A stretch of DNA of 64,000 nt from Comamonas koreensis. Lineage in GTDB: Bacteria > Pseudomonadota > Gammaproteobacteria > Burkholderiales > Burkholderiaceae_C. The stretch spans positions 62,001 to 126,000 of the forward strand of contig NZ_JAJNCT010000025.1 in the NCBI RefSeq assembly GCF_021026195.1, written 5' to 3'. How positions within the stretch are numbered: the first letter of the stretch is position 1; every line of letters starts with the position of its first letter. The notes below the pieces were generated by a model. That model was not told the DNA's origin and searched no databases. It was given only the letters and a program-made list of their open reading frames with translations. Below, piece by piece: positions 41,336 to 50,728 of this stretch. The translations under genes were made by a program, and so were the position numbers.

Positions 41336-42355
41336 ATGCCAACTACCTCTTCTCTTCTCTCTCGTATGCCCGGCCGCCGGCCACTGCTCGCCGGCCTGGT
41401 GGCTGGCACGGCGCTGGCTGTGCTGTCTCCGTTTGCCGCTGCGCAGGGCGGCCAATGGCCTGAGCGCGCGATCCGCGTCATCGTGCCCTTTCCGCCCAGC
41501 GGCGCGACCGATCTGGTGGCCCGCGTGGTGGCGCAAAAGGTGTCGCAGGAGCTGGGCCAGTCGCTGGTGATCGACAACCGCCCGGGCGCGGGTGGCACCA
41601 TCGGCACGGCCGAGGCCGCCAAGGCCAGTGCCGATGGCTACACCCTGCTGTTCACCACCAGCAGCACCCATGCGATCTCGCCGCACCTGATGCCCAAGCT
41701 GGCCTACCGTGCGGACAAGGACTTCACGCCGATCGCCCATGTGGCCGATGCCGCCAGCGTGCTGCTGGTGACCAACTCGCTGCCGGTCAAGACCGTGCAG
41801 GAGCTGATCAGCTATGCCAAGGCCAACCCCGGCAAGCTGAACTACGCCACCAGCGGCAATGGCACCATCGTGCACCTGAACACTGCGGCCTTTGCGGCCC
41901 AGGCGGGCATCACCCTGACCCATGTGCCCTACAAGGGCACGGCCCAGTCGATCAGTGATCTGGCCACCGGCCAGGTGCATATGCTGTTTGACTCCATCCC
42001 CACCGGCATGCCCCATGTGGCCAGCGGCCGCCTGCGTGCGCTGGCGGTGACCAGCGCCGAGCGCACCCAGCTCGCGCCCCAGCTGCCCACGGTGGCTGAA
42101 TCCGGCCTGCCCGGTTACTCGTCGGTGACCTGGTTTGGCGTCTATGCGCCTGCGGGCCTGAAGCCCGAGCTGACCGCCAAGATCAATGCCGCCTTCAACA
42201 AGGCCATGCAAAATCCTGATGTGGTGGCCAGCCTGGCCAAGCTGGGCGCCGATGTGGCCAAGCCTGGTACGCCTGCGCAGTTTGCGGACCTGGTGAAGGC
42301 CGACAGCGTCCGCTGGGCCAAGGTGATCCAGGACAACCACATCACGCTCGAATAA
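41336..42355 (+). CDS. Bug/TctC family tripartite tricarboxylate transporter substrate-binding protein
   Basis: A 339-residue periplasmic binding protein. The signal region ends LSPFAAAQGGQWP, and the mature start ERAIRVIVPFPPSGATDLVARVV is characteristic of Bug proteins. The IDNRPGAGGTIGTAEAAKASADGY and TSGNGTIVHL loops fit the ligand site. ATG 41336 is chosen; ATG 41366 is an alternative inside the signal. A gamma-glutamyltransferase-like gene follows in 75 bases and a LysR gene is divergent. The ligand may be a gamma-glutamyl or acyl amide compound, by inference from the neighbour. Confidence 0.9.
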   Translation: MPTTSSLLSRMPGRRPLLAGLVAGTALAVLSPFAAAQGGQWPERAIRVIVPFPPSGATDLVARVVAQKVSQELGQSLVIDNRPGAGGTIGTAEAAKASADGYTLLFTTSSTHAISPHLMPKLAYRADKDFTPIAHVADAASVLLVTNSLPVKTVQELISYAKANPGKLNYATSGNGTIVHLNTAAFAAQAGITLTHVPYKGTAQSISDLATGQVHMLFDSIPTGMPHVASGRLRALAVTSAERTQLAPQLPTVAESGLPGYSSVTWFGVYAPAGLKPELTAKINAAFNKAMQNPDVVASLAKLGADVAKPGTPAQFADLVKADSVRWAKVIQDNHITLE

Positions 42356-42430
42356 GCCTTGCCACCACAAAGACCGGGGCGCTAGTTGCCGCCCCGGCTG
42401 CCATCTCGTTTGCATTCAGAAAGACAAGAC

Positions 42431-44032
42431 ATGACAACCGTGAAAGACTGGGCCCAGCCCTATGCCTCGCAGCGCTCGCCCGTACTGGGCCGCAATGTGG
42501 TGAGCACCTCGCAACCGCTGGCCGCGCAAGCGGGCCTGCGCATGCTGCAAGCAGGCGGCAATGCGGTGGATGCGGCGCTGGCCGCAGCGATGACCTTGAC
42601 GGTGGTGGAGCCCACGGGCTGCGGCATTGGCAGCGATGCTTTCGCGATTGTCTGGGACGGCCAAGAACTGCATGGCCTGAACGCCTCGGGCCGCGCCCCG
42701 GCCGGCTGGACGCCGGGGTACTTCGACAAGCTCGGCGGCATCCCTGAAAAGGGCTGGAACGCGGTCACCGTGCCCGGCGTGGTCTCGGGCTGGGTGGAGC
42801 TGTCCAAGCGCTTTGGCAAGCTGCCTTTTGCGCAAGTGGCGCAACCGGCGATCGACTATGCGCGCCACGGCTTTGCGGTGTCACCGACGATTGCCAAGCT
42901 CTGGGCACTGGGCCTGGCCAAGCTGGGCGACCAGCCCGGTTTCAAGGAATGCTTTGCCCCCGACGGCCAAGCACCGCAGGCGGGCAGCTGGTTCCAAAGC
43001 GAGGCCCATGCCCGCACCTTGGAAGAGATTGCAGAGACCCTGGGTGAATCCTTTTACCGGGGCGCGCTGGCGCAAAAGATGGCGGCCCACAGCCAGGCCA
43101 ACGGCGGCGTGATGACGGTCGAGGACCTGGCCGCCCACCGCTGCGACTGGGTGGGCACGGTGGCCCAGCCCTTTGGCGACTCGGTGGTGCATGAGATTCC
43201 GCCCAATGGCCAGGGCATTGCCGCGCTGATCGCGCTGGGCCTGCTCGATGCCATCGGCATTGGCGACCAGCCGCTCGACAGTGCCGAGACCGTGCACCTG
43301 CAGATCGAGGCGATGAAGCTGGCGCTGGCCGACCTGGCCGAGTACAACGCCGATATCGACCATATGCGCGTCCACCCCCAGCAAGACCTGCTGAACCCGG
43401 CCTACCTGGCCGAGCGCGCCAAGTTGATCGACCGCAGCAAGGCCAGCGTTGCCAGCTACGGTGCGCCCAAGCCGGGCGGCACGGTCTACCTGACGGCCTG
43501 CGACGAGAGCGGCATGATGGTGTCCTTCATCCAGTCCAACTACATGGGTTTTGGCTCGGGCGTGGTGGTGCCGGGCACCGGCATCAGCCTGCAAAACCGG
43601 GGCGCCGGCTTCACCACCGAGGCGGGCCATGCCAACCAGGTGGCGCCGGGCAAGCGCCCTTCGCACACCATCATCCCCGCCTTTGCGATGCATGCCGATG
43701 GCACCCCGCAGATGGCTTTTGGCGTGATGGGTGGCCCGATGCAAAGCCAGGGCCATGTGCAGATGTCCGTGCGCGTGCTGCGCTATGGCCAGAACCCCCA
43801 AGCCGCTGCAGACGCACCGCGCTGGCGCGTGACCGGTGGCAACCAGGTCTCCGTCGAGCTGGGCTTTGACCCGCAGGTGATTGAAGCGCTGCGTGCGCTG
43901 GGCCATGAAGTGAGCATCGAAGAAGGCCATGGCGTGTTCGCCTTTGGCGGTGCGCAGTTGATTTTGCGTGAAGGCGCGCACTATGTGGCCGGCTCCGATC
44001 CGCGCAAAGACGGCCAGGCGGTCGCCTACTGA
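42431..44032 (+). CDS. Gamma-glutamyltransferase family Ntn-hydrolase
   Basis: A 533-residue Ntn-fold proenzyme of the gamma-glutamyltransferase superfamily. Self-cleavage should expose T351 in GGTVYLTACDESG, the equivalent of the usual D-T-x-Y-L nucleophile site. Further landmarks: GGNAVDAALAAAMTLTVVEP, GIGSDAFAIVWDG, PPNGQGIAALIALGLLD, GMMVSFIQSNYMGFGSG, GKRPSHTIIPA and FGVMGGPMQSQGHVQM. No signal peptide is seen, so it looks cytoplasmic, unlike classical GGT. It could be an acylase or amide hydrolase rather than a glutathione enzyme. It is in an operon with a Bug protein. Confidence 0.88.
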   Translation: MTTVKDWAQPYASQRSPVLGRNVVSTSQPLAAQAGLRMLQAGGNAVDAALAAAMTLTVVEPTGCGIGSDAFAIVWDGQELHGLNASGRAPAGWTPGYFDKLGGIPEKGWNAVTVPGVVSGWVELSKRFGKLPFAQVAQPAIDYARHGFAVSPTIAKLWALGLAKLGDQPGFKECFAPDGQAPQAGSWFQSEAHARTLEEIAETLGESFYRGALAQKMAAHSQANGGVMTVEDLAAHRCDWVGTVAQPFGDSVVHEIPPNGQGIAALIALGLLDAIGIGDQPLDSAETVHLQIEAMKLALADLAEYNADIDHMRVHPQQDLLNPAYLAERAKLIDRSKASVASYGAPKPGGTVYLTACDESGMMVSFIQSNYMGFGSGVVVPGTGISLQNRGAGFTTEAGHANQVAPGKRPSHTIIPAFAMHADGTPQMAFGVMGGPMQSQGHVQMSVRVLRYGQNPQAAADAPRWRVTGGNQVSVELGFDPQVIEALRALGHEVSIEEGHGVFAFGGAQLILREGAHYVAGSDPRKDGQAVAY

Positions 44033-44059
44033 CGCGCAGCTAGATCCAACACACCCAGG

Positions 44060-44092
44060 GCGCCACCGGACTTGTGTCGGTGGCGCTTTTTT
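44060..44092. terminator. Terminator after the gamma-glutamyltransferase-like gene
   Basis: GCGCCACCG (44060-44068) pairs with CGGTGGCGC (44078-44086), followed by six T residues. It lies between this gene and the convergent DMT transporter gene. Confidence 0.88.
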
Positions 44093-44115
44093 GCGTCGGT
44101 CTGGGCCCGCCGGGA

Positions 44116-45060
44116 TCAGCGCGATTCGCGCACCGACAGCCAGGCGCTGAGCGCCCCGCCCAGCGCAATCGCGACCATGCCGAGCACCGCCCAGTGGTCG
44201 GGGATATGGCCATAGAGCAACCAGCCGGAGAACACGGCAAAAGGGATCTGGCTGTAAAGGAAGGGCGAGATCGTGGCCGGCTTGGCATGCTCATAGGCCT
44301 TGAGCAGCATCAGGTGGCCAATGGTGCTGCCCACGCCCATGGCCAGCGCCGCCAGCCACAGGGCCGTCGTCGTGGGCATCTGCCAGAACCAGGGCAGGCT
44401 GGCGCTGGTCAGCACCAGGGCCAGCAGGCTGGTGTAGATCTGGGTGGTGACGGGCCGCTCCTTGCCGGCCATCTGGCTGCTGACGATCTGGTAGGCGGTG
44501 TTGGCCGCCAGTTGCAGCGCTGGCCAGACCAGCGCGCCACCGCTGAAATTGGCGCTGCCCGGGCGGATGATGACCACGGTGCCCAGAAAGCCCATGGCCA
44601 CCAGCACCCAGCGCAGCGGGCTGACGGGCTGCTTGAGCCAGAGGGCGGCCACCAGGGTCATCGCCAGCGGCGTCATCGCGACGACGGCGGTGAATTCGGC
44701 CAGCGGCAGGTAGCGCAGGCTCATCATCGCGCAGGCATTGCTGCTGCAAAACAGCGCGGCGCGGGCAATCTGAAAACGCGGATGCGTGGTGCGGAACACG
44801 CCTGCGCCGTACTGGTAGACGCCCCAGCCGACGGTGAAAACCGACTGCAGCATGTAGCGCAGCCACAGCGCCATCAGCAGCGGGAGCAGCGCACCCGCGT
44901 ACTTGGAGCCGGTATCGAGCAGGCAAAAGCAGGCACAGGCCAGCACCGTCAGCACAATGCCCGTCATTGCCGAGCCTTGGCCGGGGCGGCGCGGTGCAGG
45001 GGTGCTGGGGGTCTCGGGCACGCGGCTGGCGCTGTCCGGTGCAAGGGCAGGGGAATGCAT
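44116..45060 (-). CDS. EamA/DMT family transporter
   Basis: A 314-residue inner-membrane protein with about ten helices and two EamA repeats. The first is seen at LRYLPLAEFTAVVAMTPLAMTLVAAL and the second at LLKAYEHAKPATISPFLYSQIPFAVFSGWLLYG. The first 45 residues are a proline- and alanine-rich cytoplasmic tail. ATG 45060 is a reasonable start; ATG near the first helix (TGIVLTVLACACF) is an alternative, and a longer reading to 45240 is unlikely. Family members export small metabolites; the substrate is unknown. Confidence 0.85.
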   Translation of the reverse strand: MHSPALAPDSASRVPETPSTPAPRRPGQGSAMTGIVLTVLACACFCLLDTGSKYAGALLPLLMALWLRYMLQSVFTVGWGVYQYGAGVFRTTHPRFQIARAALFCSSNACAMMSLRYLPLAEFTAVVAMTPLAMTLVAALWLKQPVSPLRWVLVAMGFLGTVVIIRPGSANFSGGALVWPALQLAANTAYQIVSSQMAGKERPVTTQIYTSLLALVLTSASLPWFWQMPTTTALWLAALAMGVGSTIGHLMLLKAYEHAKPATISPFLYSQIPFAVFSGWLLYGHIPDHWAVLGMVAIALGGALSAWLSVRESR

Positions 45061-45529
45061 CAGGCCTCTGGCAGGCAGGGCCAAGGCAGGGTCAGGGGCT
45101 GTCGGGGGAGTCACGCGGGCAAAGTCACCCTGGGGCGGCCGGTCTCCTGCGGAGTCGAAGGGCTGGCGGGGTGTGGCTCCATTGTAGAAAGCTGCAGCCG
45201 GTTGCAGGCACCCGCGTGGCGCAGCGACTGCAGTTTTCATGCCCGGCTGTCCAATCAGTGACAGTCGGGAGGCTGCCAGATGCGTCTCCGGGTTTGTACC
45301 CGCCTTCTACCGAGGGGAACAAAACTGCGTGTTACCATTCAAATGAGAACGATTCGCAAATGTGTCAGCTCTGTAAAGCCTCCGGGCGCTACAGCTTGGC
45401 ATCCATCAGGCGAAGTTTCCATTCCATCAACCGCTGGGGCTTGAGGTGCGGGCACAAGAAGAGAGTAGCGATACGGTCTTGGGTCGGGTGCATGCAGGGG
45501 CTGCCAGCTTTCCGACCAAAGGATGTTCC
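45061..45529. other. 469-base intergenic region between the DMT transporter and siderophore ABC genes
   Basis: This divergent region holds the Fur box at 45344-45358 and, by position, the promoters of both flanking genes. No further gene or strong hairpin was recognised in it. Confidence 0.6.
45344..45358. promoter_or_regulatory. Candidate Fur box upstream of the siderophore ABC operon
   Basis: TGAGAACGATTCGCA matches the Fur consensus TGATAATNATTATCA at 10 of 14 positions and reads AAATGAGAACGATTCGCAAA with its flanks, a form common in betaproteobacteria. It lies 170 bases before the binding-protein start. Confidence 0.75.
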
Positions 45530-46480
45530 ATGTCGCGCTCCGCTCGCTCCACCGTCAACCGCCGCCAGTCGCTGCTGCAACTGGGTGCCCTGGTGACCTT
45601 GCCCTGGGCGGCAGGTTCTGCACTGGCGCAGCAGACCCTGGCGGTGCAGCAAGCGGGCGGCACGGTGCAGATTCCGGTCAAGCCCAAGACCATCCTGGTG
45701 TTTGACCTGGCCGCGCTCGACTGCCTGCGCGCGCTGGGCGCTGAGGTCAAGGGTGTGCCGGAGGTGGTAAAGTTCCCTCCGGTGTTGGAGCAGTACGCCA
45801 GCAAGGACTATGTCCGCATTGGCAGCCTGTTTGAGCCCAACTACGAAGTAGTGAAGGGCCTCAAGCCCGATGTGATCGTTGCCGGTGGCCGCTCGGCCGC
45901 CAAGGTGGCCGAGCTGGCCAAGATTGCGCCTACCTTGGACCTGACGGTGGACAACACCCAGCCGGTGGCCAGCGCCTTCAAGCACTTGAAGATCCTGGGC
46001 GAGATGGTCGGCAACGAGGCCCAGGCCCAAACCCTGATGGCCGCGATGCAGGCCGATATCGACAAGCTCAAGGGCCTGACAGCCAACAAGGGCACCGGCC
46101 TGATGGTGATGACCAATGGCGGCAAGCTCAGCGCCTATGGCCCTGGCTCGCGCTTTGGCATGCTGCACGATGTCTATGGCATCCCGGCCGCGAACAAGGA
46201 CATCAAGGTGGCTGGCCACGGCCAGGCGATCTCGTTCGAGTTCATCCTCAAGACCAACCCGGACTGGCTGTTTGTGCTGGACCGCGATGCCGCCATTGGC
46301 CGCGAAGGCGCATCGGCCGCCAAGTTGCTGGACAACCCGCTGGTCAACGCCACCAAGGCGGCCAAGAAAAAGCAGATCGTCTACCTGAACTCGGCCAACT
46401 GGTACCTGCTGGGCAATGCCAGCCCCGGCTCGCTGCATGACGATGTGACGCAGCTGATCAACGCCTTCTCCAAGGCTTAA
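45530..46480 (+). CDS. Siderophore ABC transporter substrate-binding protein
   Basis: A 316-residue periplasmic protein of the FatB/CeuE/YclQ type that binds iron-catecholate siderophores. The signal region has a twin-arginine-like NRRQSLLQLGAL and ends SALAQQTL. Mature landmarks are KPKTILVFDLAALDCLRALG, SLFEPNYEVVKGLKPDVIVAGGR, and FEFILKTNPDWLFVLDRDAAIG. ATG 45530 gives the signal; a reading from 45446 is in frame but adds an unlikely tail. It starts a Fur-box-controlled operon with two permeases and an ATPase. No TonB receptor is in the window. Confidence 0.9.
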   Translation: MSRSARSTVNRRQSLLQLGALVTLPWAAGSALAQQTLAVQQAGGTVQIPVKPKTILVFDLAALDCLRALGAEVKGVPEVVKFPPVLEQYASKDYVRIGSLFEPNYEVVKGLKPDVIVAGGRSAAKVAELAKIAPTLDLTVDNTQPVASAFKHLKILGEMVGNEAQAQTLMAAMQADIDKLKGLTANKGTGLMVMTNGGKLSAYGPGSRFGMLHDVYGIPAANKDIKVAGHGQAISFEFILKTNPDWLFVLDRDAAIGREGASAAKLLDNPLVNATKAAKKKQIVYLNSANWYLLGNASPGSLHDDVTQLINAFSKA

Positions 46481-46516
46481 TCGCTTGCTGAGCCAGCCCC
46501 TGTTGCGAGCCACAGC

Positions 46517-47548
46517 ATGACAACCACGATTGAGAAAGCGCCACGCGGCGGGCGCGGCCTTGCGCTGCGCCCGCTGGCTTTTGTGCTGCCAGCCATCGCC
46601 TTGCTGGCGCTGCTGGCCTTTATCAGCCTGTTGGTGGGCGTCAGCGATGTGTCGGTGACGACCTTGCTGCGCCTGTTCTCCCACAACGACGATGACCTGG
46701 CCACCCAGGTGCTGGTGGCCAGCCGCGTGCCGCGCACCCTGGCGCTGCTGCTGGCCGGCAGTGCGATGGCGGTGGCCGGTCTGCTGATGCAGATGCTGGC
46801 GCGCAACCACTATGTCGAGCCCACGACGATGGGCACGGCGGAGTCGGCGGGCATGGGCATGCTGATCGGCATTCTGTGGTGGCCCGATATGCCGGTGTTC
46901 GGCAAGATGGGGCTGGCGGCAGTGTTTGCATTGGCGGGCACGGCCTTGTTTTTGGCGGTGCTCCGCCGCATACGGCTGCGCTCGGCGCTGATCGTGCCCC
47001 TGGTCGGCCTGGTGCTGTCGGGCGTGATCGAATCGGCCACCACGTTCATCGCCTACCGCTTTGACCTGATGCAGGCGGCGCGCTCCTGGATGACGGCCGA
47101 TTTCTCGGCCATCGTGCAGGGCCGCTATGAAATGCTCTGGCTGTCGCTGGGCATCACGGTGCTGGCGATGCTGGCGGCCGACCGATTCACGGTGGCCGGC
47201 ATGGGGCAGGAATTTGCCACCAACCTGGGGCTCAACTACAAGCGCCTGGTGGCGCAGGGCGTGCTGGTGGTGGCGGTTGTCACCGCCTCGGTGATCGTCA
47301 CCGTCGGCATCATTCCCTTCGTCGGCCTGATCGTGCCCAACCTGGTGCGCCTGGTGGTGGGCGACAACGTGCGCAAATCCGTGCTCTGGGTGGCCTGGGC
47401 GGGGGCCTTGATGGCGCTGGCCTGCGACCTGATCGGGCGCGTGGTGATCGCGCCCTACGAAATACCGATCGGCACCGTCATGGGGGTGCTGGGCAGTGCG
47501 ATGTTCCTGGCGCTGCTGCTGTCGCGCCGCAAGCGCATGGGGGGCTGA
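46517..47548 (+). CDS. Iron-siderophore ABC transporter permease (FecCD family, first)
   Basis: A 343-residue inner-membrane permease of the FecCD family (FatD/CeuB-like). Landmarks are VASRVPRTLALLLAGSAMAVAGLLMQ, ESAGMGMLIGIL, LNYKRLVAQGVLVVAVVTA, and VGIIPFVGLIVPNLVRLVVGDN, the cytoplasmic loop that contacts the ATPase. It follows the binding-protein gene by 36 bases and is coupled to the second permease. Confidence 0.92.
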   Translation: MTTTIEKAPRGGRGLALRPLAFVLPAIALLALLAFISLLVGVSDVSVTTLLRLFSHNDDDLATQVLVASRVPRTLALLLAGSAMAVAGLLMQMLARNHYVEPTTMGTAESAGMGMLIGILWWPDMPVFGKMGLAAVFALAGTALFLAVLRRIRLRSALIVPLVGLVLSGVIESATTFIAYRFDLMQAARSWMTADFSAIVQGRYEMLWLSLGITVLAMLAADRFTVAGMGQEFATNLGLNYKRLVAQGVLVVAVVTASVIVTVGIIPFVGLIVPNLVRLVVGDNVRKSVLWVAWAGALMALACDLIGRVVIAPYEIPIGTVMGVLGSAMFLALLLSRRKRMGG

Positions 47549-47549
47549 G

Positions 47550-48557
47550 ATGAACACTTTGTCTACCTCGCCCTCCGCAGCGGCGCCTGCACCTGCACCC
47601 GTCTCCTGGCTGGGCACACCAGCGCGGCGCCTGTGGCTGCTGCTGGCGCTGGCGCTGCTGGCCAGCCTCTACTTCATGACCAGCCAGGTGCAGGCCGAGT
47701 GGAGCTTTGTGCTGCCCTTGCGTGGCAAGAAGCTGGCAACGATGTGGACGGTGGCCTTTGCCATCGGCGTGTCCACCGTGCTGTTCCAGACGGTGACCAA
47801 CAACCGCATCCTGACGCCGGCGGTGATGGGCTTTGACGCGCTGTTCCAGCTGATCCAGTCGGTGCTGGCCTTTACGTTGGGGGTGGCGGCCATGCAGATC
47901 CCCGAGCTGTCGCGCTTTGGCATGAACGTGGGGCTGATGGTGCTGCTGTCGACCAGCCTGTTTGTCTGGCTGTTCCGGGGCCAGGCCAGCAACCTGCATT
48001 TGTTGCTGCTGGTGGGCATTGTGGCGGGCATCTTTTTTCGCAGCCTCAACAACTTCGTCTGGCGCGTGATGGACCCCAATGAGTTCACCGTGCTGCAGGA
48101 CCGCTTGTTTGCGAACTTCAACACCGTCTCGCTGCCCTTGCTGCTGCTGTCGCTGCCCGCGATTGCGCTGGTGGGCGTCTGGGTCTGGCGCCAGCGCCAT
48201 CTGCTCGATGTGCTGGCGCTGGGGCGCGAGGTGGCCATCAACCTGGGCGTGAACTACCAGCGCTCGGTGATGGGCGTCTTGGTGGTGGTGGCCATTCTGG
48301 TGTCCATCTCGACCGCGCTGGTCGGGCCGGTGACCTTTTTTGGCCTGCTGGTGAGCAATATGGCCTACCAGCTGATGCACAGCCACCAGCACCGCTACAC
48401 CTTGGCCGGTTCGGTGCTGCTGGGTGGCCTGTTGCTGGTGGGCGGCCAGATGGTGCTGGAGCGCCTGTTTGGCTTCAATACCTCGCTGTCCATCGTAGTG
48501 GAGTTCCTGGGCGGACTGACCTTTATTTATCTCTTAGTGCGCAAAGCCAAGAGCTGA
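47550..48557 (+). CDS. Iron-siderophore ABC transporter permease (FecCD family, second)
   Basis: A 335-residue FecCD-family permease (FatC/CeuC-like) that pairs with the preceding one as a heterodimer. It starts one base after the first permease stop (TGAGATG). Landmarks are FQTVTNNRILTPAVMGFDALF, GREVAINLGVNYQRSVMGVLVVVAIL, and VGPVTFFGLLVSNMAYQLM. About nine helices can be counted. The ATPase gene follows in 15 bases. Confidence 0.92.
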   Translation: MNTLSTSPSAAAPAPAPVSWLGTPARRLWLLLALALLASLYFMTSQVQAEWSFVLPLRGKKLATMWTVAFAIGVSTVLFQTVTNNRILTPAVMGFDALFQLIQSVLAFTLGVAAMQIPELSRFGMNVGLMVLLSTSLFVWLFRGQASNLHLLLLVGIVAGIFFRSLNNFVWRVMDPNEFTVLQDRLFANFNTVSLPLLLLSLPAIALVGVWVWRQRHLLDVLALGREVAINLGVNYQRSVMGVLVVVAILVSISTALVGPVTFFGLLVSNMAYQLMHSHQHRYTLAGSVLLGGLLLVGGQMVLERLFGFNTSLSIVVEFLGGLTFIYLLVRKAKS

Positions 48558-48572
48558 GCGCAGTGACCAGCC

Positions 48573-49328
48573 ATGATTGAAACCGACAAGCTGCGCAAGA
48601 CCCATGGCACCACGACGGTGCTGCACGATGTGAGCCTGCGCATTCCCCAAGGGCAACTGACCGCCATCATCGGGCCCAACGGCGCGGGCAAATCCACGGC
48701 GCTGTCCCTGATCAGCCGGCTGATGCCGATGACCTCCGGCAGCGTGCGCATCGAGGGCCAGGACATTACCACCACCGCCAGCGATGCGCTGGCGCGCGTG
48801 ATGGCCATCCTGCGCCAGGACAACCAAAGCGCGTTGCGCCTGACGGTGCGCGACCTGGTGGCCTTTGGCCGCTTTCCGCATTCCAAGGGCCGGCTGACCG
48901 AAGAGGACCGCGTGCATGTGGATGCGGCGCTGAACTACTTGAAGCTCCAGCCGCTCAGCGAGCGCTTTCTGGACGAGCTCTCGGGCGGCCAGCGCCAGCG
49001 CGCCTACATCGCCATGGTGCTGTGCCAGAACACGCGCTACATCCTGTTTGACGAGCCGCTCAACAACCTGGACATGGCCCATGCCGTGGGCATGATGAAG
49101 CTGCTGCGCCAGGCGGTGCAGGATGCCGGCAAGACCGTGGTGGTGGTGCTGCACGACATCAACTTTGCCGCCAGCTATGCCGACCACATCATCGCGATGA
49201 AGGCCGGCGCGCTGTACTGCGAAGGCCCGCCCGAGCGGGTGGTGCGCGACGAGGTGCTCAGCGACCTGTATGAAATCCCCGTGCAGGTGCATGAGGTGGG
49301 CGGCCGGCGCTTCTGCGACTATTTCTGA
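48573..49328 (+). CDS. Iron-siderophore ABC transporter ATP-binding protein
   Basis: A 251-residue ABC ATPase energising the siderophore importer. Walker A is GPNGAGKST at residues 34-42, the signature is LSGGQRQRAYIAM, Walker B is YILFDEP, and the switch histidine is in VVLHDINFAA. It is the last gene of the Fur-box operon and converges on queA. Confidence 0.95.
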   Translation: MIETDKLRKTHGTTTVLHDVSLRIPQGQLTAIIGPNGAGKSTALSLISRLMPMTSGSVRIEGQDITTTASDALARVMAILRQDNQSALRLTVRDLVAFGRFPHSKGRLTEEDRVHVDAALNYLKLQPLSERFLDELSGGQRQRAYIAMVLCQNTRYILFDEPLNNLDMAHAVGMMKLLRQAVQDAGKTVVVVLHDINFAASYADHIIAMKAGALYCEGPPERVVRDEVLSDLYEIPVQVHEVGGRRFCDYF

Positions 49329-49424
49329 CCGCAGGGTTTGCCAAGGCAGGCGGCGGGCGGCCGCCGCCGCGTGCACTGCGACCCTCGCGCCGAGAAGCCA
49401 AGCAGCGCCTGCCCGACAAAAGCC

Positions 49425-50570
49425 TCAGGACGCGGCCATCGGCTGGTCCGTCGCCGCATCGGCAGCGACCGGCTCCATCATGCGCTGCAGCAGCATCGAG
49501 TCGCCATAGCTGAAGAAGCGGTACTCCTGCGCGATGGCGTGCCGGTACAGACCCATGATGTGCTCATAGCCGGCAAAGGCGCTGACCAGCATCATCAGGC
49601 TGCTCTTGGGCAGGTGGAAGTTGGTGACCAGCATGTCCACCACGCGGAACGGGAAGCCGGGGGTGATGAAGATATTGGTGTCGTCCGAGAGCTGGCCGGT
49701 GCGGGCCCAGGATTCCAGGGTGCGCACGGTGGTGGTGCCCACCGCAATGACCCGGCCGCCGCGCAGGCGGCAGCGCTCCAGCGCCGCCAGGGTGGGCAGC
49801 GGAATGTTGTACCACTCGCTGTGCATCTGGTGGTCTTTGAGGTTCTCGGTCTTGACCGGCTGGAAGGTGCCCGCGCCGACATGCAGGGTCACGCTGGCGC
49901 GCTCCACGCCCTTGGCCTCCAAGGCAGCCAGCACCTTTTCGTCAAAGTGCAGTGCCGCAGTGGGGGCCGCCACGGCGCCGGGGTTCTTGGCAAACACGGT
50001 CTGGTAGCGCTGCTCGTCCTCGGCCTGGTTGGGATCCTGGCCGGTCTGCTGCTCGCGCTCAATATAAGGGGGCAGGGGGATGTGGCCGTGCTGCTCCATC
50101 AGTTCCCAGGGCGATTCGCCCTGTGGGCCGGTCAGGCGCAGGCGGAACAGCGCGCCCATCTCATTGGGCCAGCGGCCCAGCAGGGTGGCGTCAAAGCCGC
50201 CAGCCTTCTTGCCGCCCATCATGTGCAGCACGCCGCCCACGGCCGGCTTCTTGCTGACCTTCATATGGGCCACGACTTCGTTGTCCTGCAGCACGCGCTC
50301 GATCAGCAGCTCGATCTTGCCGCCGCTGGATTTCTCGCCAAAGATGCGCGCCTTGATCACCTGGGTGTCGTTGAAGACCAACAGGTCGCCGGCCTGCAGC
50401 AGATCGGGGAGTTCGTGGAAGCGGCGGTCCACCAAGGTAGGCTCACGCGCATCCAGCAGGCGGGAGCCGCTGCGCTCGGCAGCCGGGTGTTGGGCAATCA
50501 GTGCTTCGGGCAGCTCGAAATCGAAATCGCTCAGGTGAAATGTGCGGCGGGCACCGGAGAAGGCAGTCAT
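49425..50570 (-). CDS. queA: tRNA preQ1(34) S-adenosylmethionine ribosyltransferase-isomerase
   Basis: A 381-residue enzyme of queuosine synthesis that converts 7-aminomethyl-7-deazaguanine in tRNA to epoxyqueuosine using SAM as ribosyl donor. Landmarks are [94 protein letters not shown] and the final [15 protein letters not shown] 50570 is the family start; an ATG eight codons upstream is unlikely. No tgt is adjacent in this window. Confidence 0.95.
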   Translation of the reverse strand: MTAFSGARRTFHLSDFDFELPEALIAQHPAAERSGSRLLDAREPTLVDRRFHELPDLLQAGDLLVFNDTQVIKARIFGEKSSGGKIELLIERVLQDNEVVAHMKVSKKPAVGGVLHMMGGKKAGGFDATLLGRWPNEMGALFRLRLTGPQGESPWELMEQHGHIPLPPYIEREQQTGQDPNQAEDEQRYQTVFAKNPGAVAAPTAALHFDEKVLAALEAKGVERASVTLHVGAGTFQPVKTENLKDHQMHSEWYNIPLPTLAALERCRLRGGRVIAVGTTTVRTLESWARTGQLSDDTNIFITPGFPFRVVDMLVTNFHLPKSSLMMLVSAFAGYEHIMGLYRHAIAQEYRFFSYGDSMLLQRMMEPVAADAATDQPMAAS

Positions 50571-50728
50571 CTTTGGCTCATGCAGGCGGAACACACCTGC
50601 AGCTCACAGGGATCAAAACAAGGGGGCGATTGTGCCACTGTGGCAGAGGCGCAGCAGGCTGCGCGGGCTTGGCCCGGTTGGGGGCTGCCTCCTACGTGCC
50701 TGTGCAGCGCAGTTGCTATAGTGGCCCG

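Noticed and set aside
44041-44060. Possible attachment or repeat site beside the gamma-glutamyltransferase gene
   Set aside because: The visible inverted repeat is a normal terminator with a T run; no duplicate site was found.
49350-49380. GC-rich GGCGG/CCGCC hairpin between the ABC ATPase and queA
   Set aside because: No T run on either strand and low-complexity sequence, so not called as a terminator.
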